A stretch of 64,000 nucleotides of DNA from Peribacillus alkalitolerans (GCF_010882125.1 NZ_JAAGVZ010000009.1:116767-180766), one strand, 5' to 3'; positions 26,302 through 38,510 are shown, counted from the first letter of the stretch. Program-made: numbers and translations. Notes: a model not told the origin generated them from the sequence alone.

Positions 26302-26868
26302 ATGTCAGAAGAAAAAAAGAATGAAACGTTAAACGAAGAATTAGTTCAAGATCATGATACTGTTGAACCTGTATTCGCTGAAGAAAGCCAAGAGGCTACT
26401 GAAGAAGGTACTAGTGTACAGAATGTACTAGCTGAATTAGAAGCGAAGGCCAGTGAATGGGAAAATAGATATCTTCGTCTACAAGCCGATTTTGAAAATT
26501 CAAGACGCCGTTCTAAGTTAGACCTTGAAGCGGCACAAAAATATAGAGTTCAGAATCTTGCATCAGACCTATTGCAATCTCTAGATAATTTTGAACGTGC
26601 ATTGAAAGTTCCAGCTGAGCACGAAGAAACTAAGTCTTTAATGCAAGGTATGGATATGGTGTATAAAGGATTCATGGAAGCTTTGAAGCGTGAAGGTGTT
26701 GAAGCTATGGATTCGGTCGGGCAACCTTTCGATCCGCATTTACACCAAGCTGTTATGCAAGTCCAAGATGAAAATTTTGAATCCAATGTAGTCGTAGAAG
26801 AGTTTCAAAAAGGCTATATTCTCAAGGATCGTGTGTTACGCCCTGCAATGGTCAAAGTGAACGAATAG
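26302..26868 (+). CDS. grpE: Nucleotide exchange factor GrpE
   Basis: A 188-residue DnaK exchange factor with an acidic N-terminus, a long coiled-coil helix (about 45-100, [17 protein letters not shown]) and a C-terminal beta domain ([11 protein letters not shown]). The start at 26302 follows GGGAGGTG; the upstream in-frame ATG at 26275 lacks a site. Confidence 0.97.
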   Translation: MSEEKKNETLNEELVQDHDTVEPVFAEESQEATEEGTSVQNVLAELEAKASEWENRYLRLQADFENSRRRSKLDLEAAQKYRVQNLASDLLQSLDNFERALKVPAEHEETKSLMQGMDMVYKGFMEALKREGVEAMDSVGQPFDPHLHQAVMQVQDENFESNVVVEEFQKGYILKDRVLRPAMVKVNE

Positions 26869-26877
26869 ACTACATAA

Positions 26878-28734
<1,857 letters not shown>

Positions 28735-28752
28735 GGAACCTAATTTCAATGC

Positions 28753-28796
28753 TGAAAAAGTCAAAGTCATACTATTAGGCTTTGGCTTTTTCCATG
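28753..28796 (+). terminator. dnaK-dnaJ intergenic terminator
   Basis: GAAAAAGTCAAAG pairs imperfectly with CTTTGGCTTTTTC across a 12-nt loop, with a T-rich run at the 3' arm. It probably lowers dnaJ expression relative to dnaK. Confidence 0.65.
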
Positions 28797-28863
28797 TTGC
28801 GACATGCGATATTAGAGTGGTAGAATAATCTTTATGTGAAAGAACTCGGGAGATGGATAACTT

Positions 28864-29985
28864 ATGAGTAAACGTGACTTTTATGACGTTCTTGGAGTTT
28901 CAAAGGGCGCATCAAAAGACGAAATAAAAAAAGCATATCGAAAGCTTTCAAAAAAATACCATCCAGACATCAACAAAGAAGCGGATGCGGCGGATAAATT
29001 TAAAGAACTTACAGAAGCCTATGAATCATTAAGTGATGATCAAAAGCGTGCTCATTATGATCAATTCGGTCACACTGATCCAAATCAAGGCTTTGGTGGT
29101 GGATCTGACTTTGGTGGATTCGGTGGTTTCGAAGATATTTTCAGTACTTTCTTTGGTGGTGGCGGTGGTCGTCGCCGTGACCCGAATGCCCCACGCCAAG
29201 GAGCAGATTTGCAATATACAATGACATTGTCCTTTGAGGATGCTGCTTTCGGAAAAGAAACAGATATCGAAATCCCTAAGGAAGAAAACTGTGATACATG
29301 TAAAGGAACTGGAGCTAAACCAGGTACACATCCTGAAACCTGTAAACATTGTAGTGGTAGTGGACAGGTTAGTGTTGAACAAAACACTCCTTTTGGACGC
29401 ATCGTGAACAGAAGAGCATGTCATGTATGTCAAGGAAAAGGTAAAACCATTCCGAATAAGTGTACGACATGTGGTGGAGCAGGAAAGATTAAGACACGTA
29501 AGAAAATCAATGTTAAAATTCCTGCAGGTATTGATGATGGTCAACAGCTACGTGTGTCAGGACAAGGTGAACCTGGTATAAATGGTGGCCCTCCTGGTGA
29601 CTTATATGTCGTATTCCACGTAAGGTCCCATGAATTTTTTGAGCGCGATGGAGACGATGTATACTGTGAAATCCCACTTACATTTGCACAGGCAGCTCTA
29701 GGGGATGAAATTGAAGTCCCTACCCTGCATGGAAACGTGAAACTAAAAATTCCAGCAGGTACACAAACTGGGACTCGATTCCGATTAAAAGGAAAAGGTA
29801 TCCAAAATGTACGAGGTTACGGTCAAGGTGACCAGCATATTGTAACGAAGATTGTCACTCCAACTAAACTGACCGAAAAGCAGAAGCAATTATTGCGTGA
29901 AGTCGCAGAAATAAGTGGACAGCACCATGATGAACAGGCAGATAGTTTTTTTGCGAAAATGAAACGGGCATTTAAAGGCGAATAG
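28864..29985 (+). CDS. dnaJ: Chaperone DnaJ (Hsp40)
   Basis: A 373-residue type I J-protein. HPD at 33-35 stimulates DnaK; a Gly/Phe-rich region (about 75-105) follows, then four CxxCxGxG zinc repeats (about 143-205) and the C-terminal peptide-binding domains. CGGGAG lies before the ATG. Confidence 0.98.
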   Translation: MSKRDFYDVLGVSKGASKDEIKKAYRKLSKKYHPDINKEADAADKFKELTEAYESLSDDQKRAHYDQFGHTDPNQGFGGGSDFGGFGGFEDIFSTFFGGGGGRRRDPNAPRQGADLQYTMTLSFEDAAFGKETDIEIPKEENCDTCKGTGAKPGTHPETCKHCSGSGQVSVEQNTPFGRIVNRRACHVCQGKGKTIPNKCTTCGGAGKIKTRKKINVKIPAGIDDGQQLRVSGQGEPGINGGPPGDLYVVFHVRSHEFFERDGDDVYCEIPLTFAQAALGDEIEVPTLHGNVKLKIPAGTQTGTRFRLKGKGIQNVRGYGQGDQHIVTKIVTPTKLTEKQKQLLREVAEISGQHHDEQADSFFAKMKRAFKGE

Positions 29986-30011
29986 GTGAAGAACAGATAG
30001 GAGCGGTTAAT

Positions 30012-30953
30012 ATGAAATGGTCAGAAATTGCGATCCACACAACAAATGAAGCGGTTGAACCTATATCGAATATCCTTCATGAAGCTGGGGCTAGCGGCGT
30101 TGTAATTGAAGATCCTGCTGAATTGGTGAAGGAAAGACAAGACCAATTTGGGGAAATTTATCAGCTCAACCCAAATGATTATCCAACTGAAGGAGTTATC
30201 GTCAAAGCATATTTGCCTGTGACGAGTTTTCTAGGTGAAACAGTAGAAGAAATCAAAGAGGCAATTAATAATTTGATCATTTATGATATTGACCTTGGCT
30301 TGAATTCTGTCACTATTTCGGAAGTGAATGAGGAAGAATGGGCAACTGCATGGAAGAAGTATTATCACCCAGTTAAAATCTCTGAAAAGTTCACCATTGT
30401 GCCTACATGGGAAGAATATGAACCGGTTCATAGTGATGAGTTGATTATCGAATTAGATCCAGGAATGGCATTTGGCACTGGTACTCATCCAACGACAGTA
30501 ATGTGCATCCAAGCTCTAGAGAAAACAGTCAATGCAGGAGACACCGTTGTCGATGTAGGAACTGGTTCAGGTGTGTTAAGTATTGCAGCTGCTTTATTGA
30601 AATCAAAAAGTGTTACTGCATTAGATTTAGATGAAGTTGCGGTCAAATCTGCAAAGCTAAATGTGAAGTTGAACAAAGTTCAAGATGTAGTATCTGTTTC
30701 TCAAGGAAATCTATTGGATGGAGTCAAGGAAAAAGTGGATGTGGTGGTTGCAAACATCTTAGCGGAAGTCATCGTCCGTTTTACAGATGATGCAGCAAAC
30801 ATCTTAAAGCCAGAAGGATACTTTATTACTTCAGGAATCATCCAGCAAAAGAAACAGGATGTAAAAGATGCGCTATTAGCATCCGGATTTGAGATTGTAG
30901 AAACCTTGGCAATGGAAGATTGGATTGCTTTCATTGCGAAGAAAAAAGGTTAA
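30012..30953 (+). CDS. prmA: Ribosomal protein L11 methyltransferase
   Basis: A 313-residue methyltransferase that trimethylates L11. The N-terminal substrate-binding domain is followed by the SAM motif [15 protein letters not shown] and the NPPY-like VANILAEVI segment. TAGGAGCGG lies before the ATG. It sits 26 nt after dnaJ. Confidence 0.95.
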   Translation: MKWSEIAIHTTNEAVEPISNILHEAGASGVVIEDPAELVKERQDQFGEIYQLNPNDYPTEGVIVKAYLPVTSFLGETVEEIKEAINNLIIYDIDLGLNSVTISEVNEEEWATAWKKYYHPVKISEKFTIVPTWEEYEPVHSDELIIELDPGMAFGTGTHPTTVMCIQALEKTVNAGDTVVDVGTGSGVLSIAAALLKSKSVTALDLDEVAVKSAKLNVKLNKVQDVVSVSQGNLLDGVKEKVDVVVANILAEVIVRFTDDAANILKPEGYFITSGIIQQKKQDVKDALLASGFEIVETLAMEDWIAFIAKKKG

Positions 30954-30954
30954 T

Positions 30955-31003
30955 GAAAAAGAGCGCAGGCCACTCATAAGTTGTTTGGGTTTGCGCTTTT
31001 TTT
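30955..31003 (+). terminator. prmA terminator
   Basis: AAAGAGCGCA and TGCGCTTTTTTTT pair across a long loop, with eight T residues at the end. Confidence 0.75.
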
Positions 31004-31065
31004 TCCTTCCTGTATAATATCACCATGATTAAACACGTGGACTTTTCTTAGGAGCGGGTGCAGTA

Positions 31066-31818
31066 GTGCAAAGATATTTTATTGAGGAATTTGATCCAAA
31101 TAGTGGGCAAATAAATATTTCTGGTGAAGATGTCAAACACATTAGTAAAGTTATGCGCATGTCTCCAGGAGACATGATTCTATGTACTTTAACCACTGGA
31201 AAAACATGTAGAGTGGAGATACAAGAAATTACCAATGAACAAGTAATATGTAACGTTATAGAATGGATAGATGAAACGAATGAACTACCGATAAAGGTCG
31301 TTATTGCGAGCGGTTTGCCTAAAGGGGATAAGCTTGAGTACATTGTCCAAAAAGGGACTGAGCTTGGAGCCAGTGGGTTTGTCCCTTTTATTGCTGATCG
31401 TTCAATAGTCAAATGGGATGATAAGAAGTCACAAAAAAAACTTGAACGCTTGCAAAAGATTGCAAAGGAAGCAGCTGAACAGTCCCATCGCTCTTTTTTA
31501 CCAATCATTTATGATTCTAAAAAATTGAAGGACTTACTAGCTTTTTCTACAGAATTTACACATAAAGTTGTTGCATTCGAGGAGCAGGCAAAACAAGGAG
31601 AGGTTTCAGCACTCGCCAAAGTTTTAAAATCCGCCAAAAGCGGAGATAGTCTGCTATTTGTATTTGGACCAGAGGGAGGATTATCCTCTTCCGAAATAGA
31701 TGAATTAGAAAACAATGGTTTTATTTCTTGTGGATTAGGACCTAGGATTATGCGTACAGAAACAGCTCCGTTATACGCATTGGCTGCTGTTTCGTATCAA
31801 TTTGAACTTTTGGGGTGA
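31066..31818 (+). CDS. rsmE: 16S rRNA (uracil1498-N3)-methyltransferase RsmE
   Basis: A 250-residue SPOUT methyltransferase with an N-terminal PUA-like domain and the C-terminal knot (FVFGPEGGLSSSEIDE and LGPRIMRTETA). It starts at a GTG with GGAGCGGG upstream. It overlaps the region before mtaB and is likely co-transcribed with it. The B. subtilis name is yqeU. Confidence 0.95.
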   Translation: MQRYFIEEFDPNSGQINISGEDVKHISKVMRMSPGDMILCTLTTGKTCRVEIQEITNEQVICNVIEWIDETNELPIKVVIASGLPKGDKLEYIVQKGTELGASGFVPFIADRSIVKWDDKKSQKKLERLQKIAKEAAEQSHRSFLPIIYDSKKLKDLLAFSTEFTHKVVAFEEQAKQGEVSALAKVLKSAKSGDSLLFVFGPEGGLSSSEIDELENNGFISCGLGPRIMRTETAPLYALAAVSYQFELLG

Positions 31819-31822
31819 TTAT

Positions 31823-33166
31823 ATGGCAACTGTTGCTTTCCATACATTAGGATGTAAAGTAAACCATTATGAAACGGAAGCCATTTGGCAATTATTTAAA
31901 GCTGATGGCTATGATCGTGTTGATTTTGAAGGTAGCTCAGATGTTTATGTCATCAACACGTGTACGGTTACGAATACAGGCGATAAAAAAAGTCGTCAAG
32001 TTATTCGTCGTGCGATCCGAAAAAATCCAGACGCTGTTATTTGTGTAACTGGATGCTATGCTCAGACTTCTCCAGCAGAAATTATGGCGATTCCCGGAGT
32101 AGATATAGTAGTAGGTACTCAAGACAGAAATAAACTTCTGGGATATATTGAGGAGTTCCGCAAAGATCGCCAACCAATTAATGGCGTAGGAAACATCATG
32201 AAAACAAGAGTATATGAAGAGTTAGATGTCCCTGCTTTTACGGATCGAACAAGAGCTTCGCTTAAAATCCAAGAGGGCTGTAACAACTTCTGTACTTTCT
32301 GTATCATTCCTTGGGCTAGAGGTTTAATGAGATCTCGTGATCCTAAAGAAGTGATTAGACAAGCACAGCAATTAGTGGAAGCTGGTTATAAAGAAATCGT
32401 TCTTACTGGTATCCATACAGGTGGATACGGTGAAGATATGAAGGATTATAATCTGGCTATGCTTTTAAGAGATCTGGAAGAACAGGTGGATGGTTTAAAA
32501 CGAATCCGTATTTCTTCTATTGAAGCAAGTCAAATTACTGACGAAGTAATTGATGTATTGCGCAATTCTAAGAAAGTTGTAAGGCATCTTCACATTCCGT
32601 TACAATCTGGCTCTAATACAGTCCTTAAAAGAATGAGACGCAAATACACAATGGAGTTTTTCGGAGAGAGATTAAACCGTCTAAAAGAGGCTCTACCTGG
32701 TCTGGCGGTAACTTCAGATGTAATTGTAGGATTCCCTGGAGAAACAGAAGAAGAATTCATGGAGACTTATAGTTTTATTGAGAAACATCAATTTTCTGAG
32801 CTTCATGTCTTCCCATATTCTAAGCGTACTGGAACTCCTGCAGCACGCATGGATGACCAAGTGGATGAAGAAATCAAGAATAATCGCGTTCACAGATTGA
32901 TTGCACTTTCCGATCAACTTGCAAAAGAATATGCTTCCAAATTCGAAGGTGAAGTATTGGAGGTCATTCCAGAAGAACGCTTTAATGATGGAGAACAGAA
33001 CGATCTTTATGTTGGATATACAGACAACTACTTAAAAGTTGTATTCCCTGCTACTGAAGAAATGGTTGGGGAAATTGTAATGGTGAAAATTGCAAAGGCA
33101 GGCTACCCTTACAACGAAGGTCAATTTGTCAAAGTTGTAAAAGAAGAAATTGTTTTTGCCGTATAA
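31823..33166 (+). CDS. mtaB: tRNA t6A37 methylthiotransferase MtaB
   Basis: A 447-residue radical SAM methylthiotransferase that makes 2-methylthio-N6-threonylcarbamoyladenosine at tRNA position 37. The N-terminal UPF0004 domain has three cluster cysteines (including GCKVNHYE and TCTVTN), the radical SAM motif is CNNFCTFC, and a TRAM domain ends the protein. The start at 31823 follows GGGGTG; the in-frame ATG at 31802 is within rsmE. The B. subtilis name is yqeV. Confidence 0.96.
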   Translation: MATVAFHTLGCKVNHYETEAIWQLFKADGYDRVDFEGSSDVYVINTCTVTNTGDKKSRQVIRRAIRKNPDAVICVTGCYAQTSPAEIMAIPGVDIVVGTQDRNKLLGYIEEFRKDRQPINGVGNIMKTRVYEELDVPAFTDRTRASLKIQEGCNNFCTFCIIPWARGLMRSRDPKEVIRQAQQLVEAGYKEIVLTGIHTGGYGEDMKDYNLAMLLRDLEEQVDGLKRIRISSIEASQITDEVIDVLRNSKKVVRHLHIPLQSGSNTVLKRMRRKYTMEFFGERLNRLKEALPGLAVTSDVIVGFPGETEEEFMETYSFIEKHQFSELHVFPYSKRTGTPAARMDDQVDEEIKNNRVHRLIALSDQLAKEYASKFEGEVLEVIPEERFNDGEQNDLYVGYTDNYLKVVFPATEEMVGEIVMVKIAKAGYPYNEGQFVKVVKEEIVFAV

Positions 33167-33176
33167 AATATAAAAG

Positions 33177-33221
33177 AAAAGACCAATCCGAGGATTATTT
33201 TGACTGGATTGGTCTTTTTTT
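33177..33221 (+). terminator. mtaB terminator
   Basis: A 13-bp perfect stem, AAAAGACCAATCC (33177-33189) with GGATTGGTCTTTT (33205-33217), ends in a T-tract. Confidence 0.9.
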
Positions 33222-33260
33222 ATTAAAAACGATGCATTTTTTCTTATATCTTCCGAGCTT

Positions 33261-33701
33261 GTGCACGGTAATCAAGTTTTATGCTTTTTACTAGGGATTT
33301 GTGCACGGTAATCAAGTTTTATGCTTTTTACTAGGGATTTGTGCACGATAAATCAGATTTATGCTTTTTACTAGGGATTTGTGCACGGTAAATCCAGTTT
33401 TATGCTTTTTACTAGGGATTTGTGCACGATAAATCAGATTTATGCTTTTTACTAGGGATTTGTGCACGGTAATTCAGTTTTATGCTTTTTACAAGGGATT
33501 TGTGCACGGTAATAAAGATTTATACTTTTTACAAGGGATTTGTGCACGACAATTCAGGTTTGTGCTTTTTACAAGGGATTTGTGCACGGTAATTCAGCTT
33601 TAAGCTTTTTATTTGAGATTTATGTACAATAATTCAGGTTTGTACTTTTTATTAGGAATATCAGCACAGTAATTCAGATTTGTGCATTTTAAGAAAAGGA
33701 T
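33261..33701. repeat. 40-bp tandem repeat array, 11 copies
   Basis: Eleven contiguous units of 40-41 bp begin GTGCACGGTAAT or a variant and run through TTTTATGCTTTTTACTAGGGATTT. Units 1 and 2 are identical; units 3 and 5 are identical to each other; units 9-11 are progressively degraded. There are no unique spacers, so it is not CRISPR. The unit length is not a multiple of 3 and no long ORF spans it. It lies between the convergent genes mtaB and yqeW. Confidence 0.95.
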
Positions 33702-33748
33702 CCTGTTTTTAAAATTTTTATTCTTTTACGAAAACCCTATTACATATA

Positions 33749-34678
33749 TCATTCACGGCCATGCATCTTAATTAAGAATTTGCTAAATACTGCCGAAAAA
33801 GGCAACATGACAGATGAGCAAATGACATTGTAAATCACACTCGCATGGGCCAGTTGGACGCTTTTTACTTCCGTTAAAAAGGCAGCAGCTGCTTCAAGTT
33901 GTCCTATGAATGGGAAGAAGAATATCGCTCCCAATAAATTTAACCAAATATGTGCGTAGGAGGTAAGTTTCGCTTCTTTCCCTGCACCGACGCTTGCAAG
34001 ATAAGCAGTCACACAAGTTCCGATATTCGCTCCAAGCATAATGCTGATCGAAGATTGAACGGATAGGTCTCCGCTGGCTAAGAAACCCATACAAATGCCT
34101 ATGGTGGCCGAACTCGAGTGGATAATGGCAGTTAGAATTGCTCCTACAACTAATGCAATGAATAAATGCTGCTCCATTTCATTCATTATGGTTGAAAAGT
34201 ATTTGTATGAAGATAAAGGGATAGCTAGTGACTTAAAACCCTCAATGGCAGAGAATATTGAACTTAGACCGAATATGATGAAACCTATGCTGCGTAAATA
34301 GTAATGGGAGAAAAGAATTAGGACTGCACCTATGATTGCACCCGGTACTATTCCTTTTTCTAAAGGAAATGTCATGAATTCAGCCGTAACGGTAGTACCG
34401 ATATTAGAGCCTAAAATGATGCCAATACTTTGTTGGAAACCCATGCTTCCTGCAGATACCAATCCAACTGTCATTACTGTCACAGCAGAGCTGCTTTGCA
34501 AGATTCCAGTTATGAAAGTCCCAGCTAAAAATCCTTTCCATGGTTTATCTGTTATTGATTTTAGTGCCTCGTTCATACGTTTTCCTGATAAATTAAATAA
34601 ACCTGATCTTAATAAATACATCCCGAATAAAAAAATTAAAATAAATAAACAAAAAAGCATTAGCTCTTTCAAATTCAT
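33749..34678 (-). CDS. yqeW: Na/Pi-cotransporter family protein YqeW
   Basis: A roughly 309-residue polytopic membrane protein with about eight helices and the inverted QSSSAVTV and HSSSATIG motifs of the Na+/phosphate cotransporter II family. It would move phosphate with sodium, though substrate is inferred from family. The start at 34678 (MNLKELMLF) is preferred because GGGGTG is close; an ATG at 34696 lacks a site. It holds the B. subtilis yqeW position. Confidence 0.88.
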   Translation of the reverse strand: MNLKELMLFCLFILIFLFGMYLLRSGLFNLSGKRMNEALKSITDKPWKGFLAGTFITGILQSSSAVTVMTVGLVSAGSMGFQQSIGIILGSNIGTTVTAEFMTFPLEKGIVPGAIIGAVLILFSHYYLRSIGFIIFGLSSIFSAIEGFKSLAIPLSSYKYFSTIMNEMEQHLFIALVVGAILTAIIHSSSATIGICMGFLASGDLSVQSSISIMLGANIGTCVTAYLASVGAGKEAKLTSYAHIWLNLLGAIFFFPFIGQLEAAAAFLTEVKSVQLAHASVIYNVICSSVMLPFSAVFSKFLIKMHGRE

Positions 34679-34802
34679 CACCCCGGCAAGTCTCATACTT
34701 CATTCATATGGACGAGCCGAGAGGTTCATGAATATTTTTCAAATCTATCTCCAAACTATACATAATTAATCGACTGGTTGGCTCATATTTTTGGAATAGT
34801 AG

Positions 34803-34831
34803 TTGACCTTGAAATATCAATATATTATAAT
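34803..34831 (+). promoter_or_regulatory. rpsU sigma-A promoter
   Basis: TTGACC (34803-34808), 17-nt spacer, perfect TATAAT (34826-34831), 69 nt before the rpsU start. Confidence 0.8.
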
Positions 34832-34900
34832 CGGTAGGTACATGATTTAATCATGATTCAACTATGAGTTAGTGTGTTGTGTTCGGAGGGAGGGAAAGAG

Positions 34901-35074
34901 ATGTCTAAAACCGTCGTTCGTAAAAACGAATCGCTTGAAGATGCTCTTCGTCGCTTCAAACGCTCTGTATCTAAAACGGGTACACTGCAAGAAGCTAGAA
35001 AGCGCGAATTTTATGAAAAACCAAGCATAAAACGTAAGAAAAAGTCAGAAGCAGCTAGAAAACGTAAATGGTAA
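34901..35074 (+). CDS. rpsU: 30S ribosomal protein S21
   Basis: A 57-residue very basic protein starting [20 protein letters not shown], bound near the anti-Shine-Dalgarno region of the 30S subunit. The start at 34901 follows GGGAGGG. It is co-transcribed with yqeY, 14 nt downstream. Confidence 0.97.
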   Translation: MSKTVVRKNESLEDALRRFKRSVSKTGTLQEARKREFYEKPSIKRKKKSEAARKRKW

Positions 35075-35088
35075 GAGAGGGTGGAAAT

Positions 35089-35535
35089 ATGAGTCTTCTC
35101 GAGCGTTTAAATGATGATATGAAACAAGCGATGAAGAACAAGGAAAAAGACAAGTTATCTGTCATTAGAATGCTTAAGTCATCCCTTCAAAATGAAGGAA
35201 TTAAACTTCAAAAGCAGGAAATGACAGCTGACGAAGAGTTAACGGTCCTTTCTCGCGAATTAAAACAACGCAAAGACTCCCTCCAAGAGTTTCTTAACGC
35301 TGGTCGTGATGACCTCGTTGAAAAAACCCGTACCGAAATCAATTACGTTGAGGTATATATGCCACAGCAGCTATCAGAGGAAGAGGTTTCTGCGATTGTA
35401 CAAGAGACAATTGCTGCAGTAGGAGCTACTTCTAAAGCTGACATGGGTAAAGTAATGGGAGCGCTTATGCCGAAAGTTAAAGGTAAAGCGGATGGTTCTC
35501 TAGTTAACAAATTAGTACAACAACATCTTACTTAA
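35089..35535 (+). CDS. yqeY: GatB/YqeY-domain protein
   Basis: A 148-residue protein with the helical tail domain shared with GatB, the amidotransferase subunit. Its own role is unclear; a tRNA-linked function is inferred from the domain. The start at 35089 follows AGAGGGTGG. It shares the rpsU transcript and ends in a strong hairpin. Confidence 0.92.
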   Translation: MSLLERLNDDMKQAMKNKEKDKLSVIRMLKSSLQNEGIKLQKQEMTADEELTVLSRELKQRKDSLQEFLNAGRDDLVEKTRTEINYVEVYMPQQLSEEEVSAIVQETIAAVGATSKADMGKVMGALMPKVKGKADGSLVNKLVQQHLT

Positions 35536-35545
35536 ACTCGCTTTT

Positions 35546-35576
35546 AAAGCCGTAAGCATTATGCTTACGGCTTTTT
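35546..35576 (+). terminator. rpsU-yqeY terminator
   Basis: AAAGCCGTAAGCA (35546-35558) pairs with TGCTTACGGCTTT (35562-35574) around a 3-nt loop and ends in T residues. Confidence 0.92.
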
Positions 35577-35668
35577 AGTATGTATTAATTAAAGAAGTTA
35601 ATTCTTTCATGTCGTGAAACTTTTTATAAACATATTCGTAGAAACTAGTAATCGTTTTTTAGGTAATT

Positions 35669-36997
35669 ATGAAGGGGGGGATTCTTATATTACGTAAAAT
35701 CATTTCAACAGTGGCATTATTATTAGGATTAGTCCTTTGTATTCTTCCACAAACATCCAAAAGCTCTAATGACCTTGTTTACATAGTACCAGTTGAAGAT
35801 ACAGTGGAAAAAGGGCTCTATGCGTTTTTGGAAAGAGCGATTAATACAGCTGAAGAAAATGGGGCAGATGCAGTTATCTTGGAAGTCAATACACCTGGTG
35901 GAGCAGTAGATGCAGCTGCGAAGATTGGTAAACTACTGTCTGATTCACCCATAAAAACTGTAGCATGGGTTAATAACCAAGCCCTTTCAGCTGGAGCTTA
36001 CATTTCATTGAACGCAGACGAAATTTATATGGTACCAGGTTCGACAATGGGATCAGCTGCAATTATTGACACAGAAGGCAACGCTGCAGATAAAAAAGCT
36101 CAATCATATTGGTTGGCAGCGATGAAAACAGCTGCTGAACAGTACGGAAGAGATCCCAAGTTTGCACTAGCTATGGCAGATGAAAATATAGACCTACCTG
36201 AATTAGGGGCAGAGAAGGGCAAATTGTTAACCCTAACCGCTGAGCAGGCAGAGGAAATCGGCTATAGCGAGGGAACGGTTACAACAAAAGAAGAACTTTT
36301 GAAGAAAATAGGTTTGGAATCTGCGGAAGTTAGAAGTGTTGAAGAGAGTTTTGCAGAAAAGCTGGCCCGTTTTATAACACATCCCGTGGTTGTTCCTATT
36401 TTATTAACAATCGGGAGTTTAGGTTTAGTAGTTGAATTATATTCCCCTGGTTTTGGGTTACCAGGCTTTATGGGGCTTTCCTCATTATTGCTATTCTTTT
36501 ATGGCCACACAGTCGCAGGGTTGGCAGGGTATGAAACTTTGTTATTGTTTGCGTTAGGTATTGTATTAATCGTCTTAGAGTTATTCCTCCCAGGGGCCAT
36601 TTGGGGTGTTCTTGGGGTAATTGCGGTAATAGGCAGTTTATTCCTGGCTAGTGGAAATATTGTCCATATGACGATATCAATTCTGATAGCCATTGTGGTA
36701 TCCTTAGTGGTATCAATCCTAATGGTAAAGGTGTTTGGTAAAAAGATGAAATTTTTAAGACGTATTATCTTAACCGATGCAACCAAAACAGAACAAGGCT
36801 ATGTTTCAAACAAAAACCGTCTTGATTTAATTGGTATGGAAGGCGTGGCATTGACAGACCTACGTCCTTCAGGGACTGTCCTTTTTGAAGAAGAAAGAGT
36901 GGATGTCGTGACAGAAGGCTCCTTTATTAAAAAGGGAAGTAAAGTAAAAGTGCTCAAAACAGAAGGAGCTCGAATTGTCGTAAGGATTTTAGAATAA
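35669..36997 (+). CDS. yqeZ: Membrane-bound serine protease NfeD (YqeZ)
   Basis: A 442-residue NfeD1b-type protein. An N-terminal signal or anchor (about 8-27) is followed by a ClpP-class serine protease domain with the nucleophile at about Ser107 (ALSAGAY), about five membrane helices (235-365) and a C-terminal OB-fold NfeD domain. It is encoded before floA, and these proteins work together in functional membrane microdomains. The ATG at 35669 has only a weak site; the strong AAGGGGGGG lies inside the frame at codons 2-4 with no standard start codon downstream at normal spacing, so the start is uncertain. Confidence 0.9.
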   Translation: MKGGILILRKIISTVALLLGLVLCILPQTSKSSNDLVYIVPVEDTVEKGLYAFLERAINTAEENGADAVILEVNTPGGAVDAAAKIGKLLSDSPIKTVAWVNNQALSAGAYISLNADEIYMVPGSTMGSAAIIDTEGNAADKKAQSYWLAAMKTAAEQYGRDPKFALAMADENIDLPELGAEKGKLLTLTAEQAEEIGYSEGTVTTKEELLKKIGLESAEVRSVEESFAEKLARFITHPVVVPILLTIGSLGLVVELYSPGFGLPGFMGLSSLLLFFYGHTVAGLAGYETLLLFALGIVLIVLELFLPGAIWGVLGVIAVIGSLFLASGNIVHMTISILIAIVVSLVVSILMVKVFGKKMKFLRRIILTDATKTEQGYVSNKNRLDLIGMEGVALTDLRPSGTVLFEEERVDVVTEGSFIKKGSKVKVLKTEGARIVVRILE

Positions 36998-37013
36998 GAA
37001 AGGGATGATTGAT

Positions 37014-38006
37014 ATGGTTTTAGCACCAGGAACGGTATTTTTATTAGTTGCTGTTTTCATTGGCATTATTTTGCTAGCAGTATTATTTACGTTTGTTCCA
37101 GTAGCACTATGGATTTCCGCTATGGCAGCTGGAGTTCGTGTTAGTATTTTCACACTGATTGGTATGAGGTTACGTCGCGTTATTCCAAGTCGTGTAATTA
37201 ATCCATTGATAAAAGCACATAAAGCAGGATTATCCTTAACAACAAATCAACTGGAAAGTCATTATCTTGCTGGTGGAAATGTGGATCGAGTAGTTAATGC
37301 ATTAATTGCAGCACAACGAGCAAATATTGAATTGAGTTTTGAACGAACAGCTGCTATTGACCTTGCAGGAAGGGACGTATTAGAAGCAGTTCAAATGAGT
37401 GTAAATCCAAAGGTTATCGAAACTCCATTTATTGCTGGTGTGGCAATGGATGGTATCGAAGTAAAAGCGAAGGCAAGAATCACCGTTCGTGCCAACATTG
37501 AGCGTCTTGTTGGTGGTGCAGGAGAGGAAACAGTTGTCGCCCGTGTAGGGGAAGGTATCGTATCGACAATAGGTTCTTCATCTAATCACAAAAAGGTATT
37601 GGAAAACCCAGATATGATCTCACAGACCGTTTTAAACAAAGGGTTAGATGCAGGTACAGCTTTTGAAATCCTGTCGATTGATATTGCGGATGTTGATATC
37701 GGTAAAAATATTGGAGCGATTCTTCAGACTGACCAAGCTGAGGCTGATAAAAAAATTGCCCAAGCAAAAGCTGAAGAAAGAAGAGCAATGGCTGTTGCGC
37801 AGGAACAAGAAATGCGTGCTCGCGTAGAAGAGATGAGGGCAAAAGTAGTGGAAGCAGAAGCTGAAGTTCCTCTTGCCATGGCTGAAGCATTGAAGTCAGG
37901 TAATATCGGGGTAATGGATTATATGAATATTCAAAACATCTCTGCAGATACAGAGATGAGAGGTTCAATTGGGAATATTTCTAAAGACGATAATACTAAG
38001 AAATAA
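37014..38006 (+). CDS. floA: Flotillin-like protein FloA
   Basis: A 330-residue membrane scaffold that organises lipid microdomains. An N-terminal hydrophobic hairpin (about 5-40) anchors it, followed by an SPFH-like domain and a C-terminal Ala/Glu-rich coiled coil (about 235-310, [20 protein letters not shown]). The start at 37014 follows AAAGGGA at 8 nt; the in-frame ATG at 37005 is too close. The B. subtilis name is yqfA. Confidence 0.95.
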   Translation: MVLAPGTVFLLVAVFIGIILLAVLFTFVPVALWISAMAAGVRVSIFTLIGMRLRRVIPSRVINPLIKAHKAGLSLTTNQLESHYLAGGNVDRVVNALIAAQRANIELSFERTAAIDLAGRDVLEAVQMSVNPKVIETPFIAGVAMDGIEVKAKARITVRANIERLVGGAGEETVVARVGEGIVSTIGSSSNHKKVLENPDMISQTVLNKGLDAGTAFEILSIDIADVDIGKNIGAILQTDQAEADKKIAQAKAEERRAMAVAQEQEMRARVEEMRAKVVEAEAEVPLAMAEALKSGNIGVMDYMNIQNISADTEMRGSIGNISKDDNTKK

Positions 38007-38028
38007 ATGTACGGAAAAAAACGGATTT

Positions 38029-38045
38029 AAGGAAGGAGGTTCCTT
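38029..38045 (+). promoter_or_regulatory. Shine-Dalgarno of yqfB in a hairpin loop
   Basis: AAGGAA (38029-38034) and TTCCTT (38040-38045) pair so that GGAGG is exactly the pentaloop, 9 nt before the yqfB ATG. Loop display would keep the site accessible; an alternative AAGGA in the stem may also serve. Confidence 0.5.
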
Positions 38046-38048
38046 TCT

Positions 38049-38510
38049 ATGGGTGATTTCATAGAGGTATTAACGAGTAATCCATTTATTATAATCATTC
38101 TGATAGGGTTTATTAGCTCGTTATTCAAAAGGTTTAAGGCTACACCTGAACCTCCTGCAAAGAAATCAAGACCTGCTAAAATCCCTGACATTACAATCGA
38201 AGACTATTTTCCTGTCCAACCAAAAAAGGTAGAACAAAAAAAGGAAATATCTACGTATCATCAAGAAGTACTAAAGAAATTAAAAGAAAAAACGAATTCA
38301 GAAGCCGAGGAAGAAGAAAAAATTTCTTCAGGTATGGTACCCAGTTTCATTAAGGTTGAACCTAAGCCTATACAGGTCCCAGTACCGACACGCTTAGATC
38401 ATTTACCTTCTAAACCACAATTTTCAAGAAATAAATTAGTAGAGGGTATTATTCTCTCGGAAGTATTAGGTCCACCAAGATCTAAGAAACCTTATTTCCG
38501 TACCAGGTAA
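38049..38510 (+). CDS. yqfB: YqfB-like membrane-anchored protein
   Basis: A 153-residue protein with one N-terminal membrane helix (about 12-23, FIIIILIGFISSLF) and a basic, Pro/Lys/Glu-rich, probably disordered cytoplasmic tail. The position after floA matches yqfB of B. subtilis. Its function is unknown; proximity suggests a link to FloA/NfeD microdomains. A terminator separates it from yqfC. Confidence 0.75.
   Translation: MGDFIEVLTSNPFIIIILIGFISSLFKRFKATPEPPAKKSRPAKIPDITIEDYFPVQPKKVEQKKEISTYHQEVLKKLKEKTNSEAEEEEKISSGMVPSFIKVEPKPIQVPVPTRLDHLPSKPQFSRNKLVEGIILSEVLGPPRSKKPYFRTR

Noticed and set aside
29029-29544. 171-codon minus-strand ORF inside dnaJ
   Set aside because: Antisense shadow of the cysteine- and glycine-rich dnaJ coding sequence, with no ribosome site or independent conservation.
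30701-30934. Short minus-strand ORFs within prmA and neighbouring core genes
   Set aside because: All lie wholly within strongly supported genes and have no start signals.
33261-33701. CRISPR-like array
   Set aside because: Whole 40-bp units repeat with no unique spacers, and there are no cas genes in the window.
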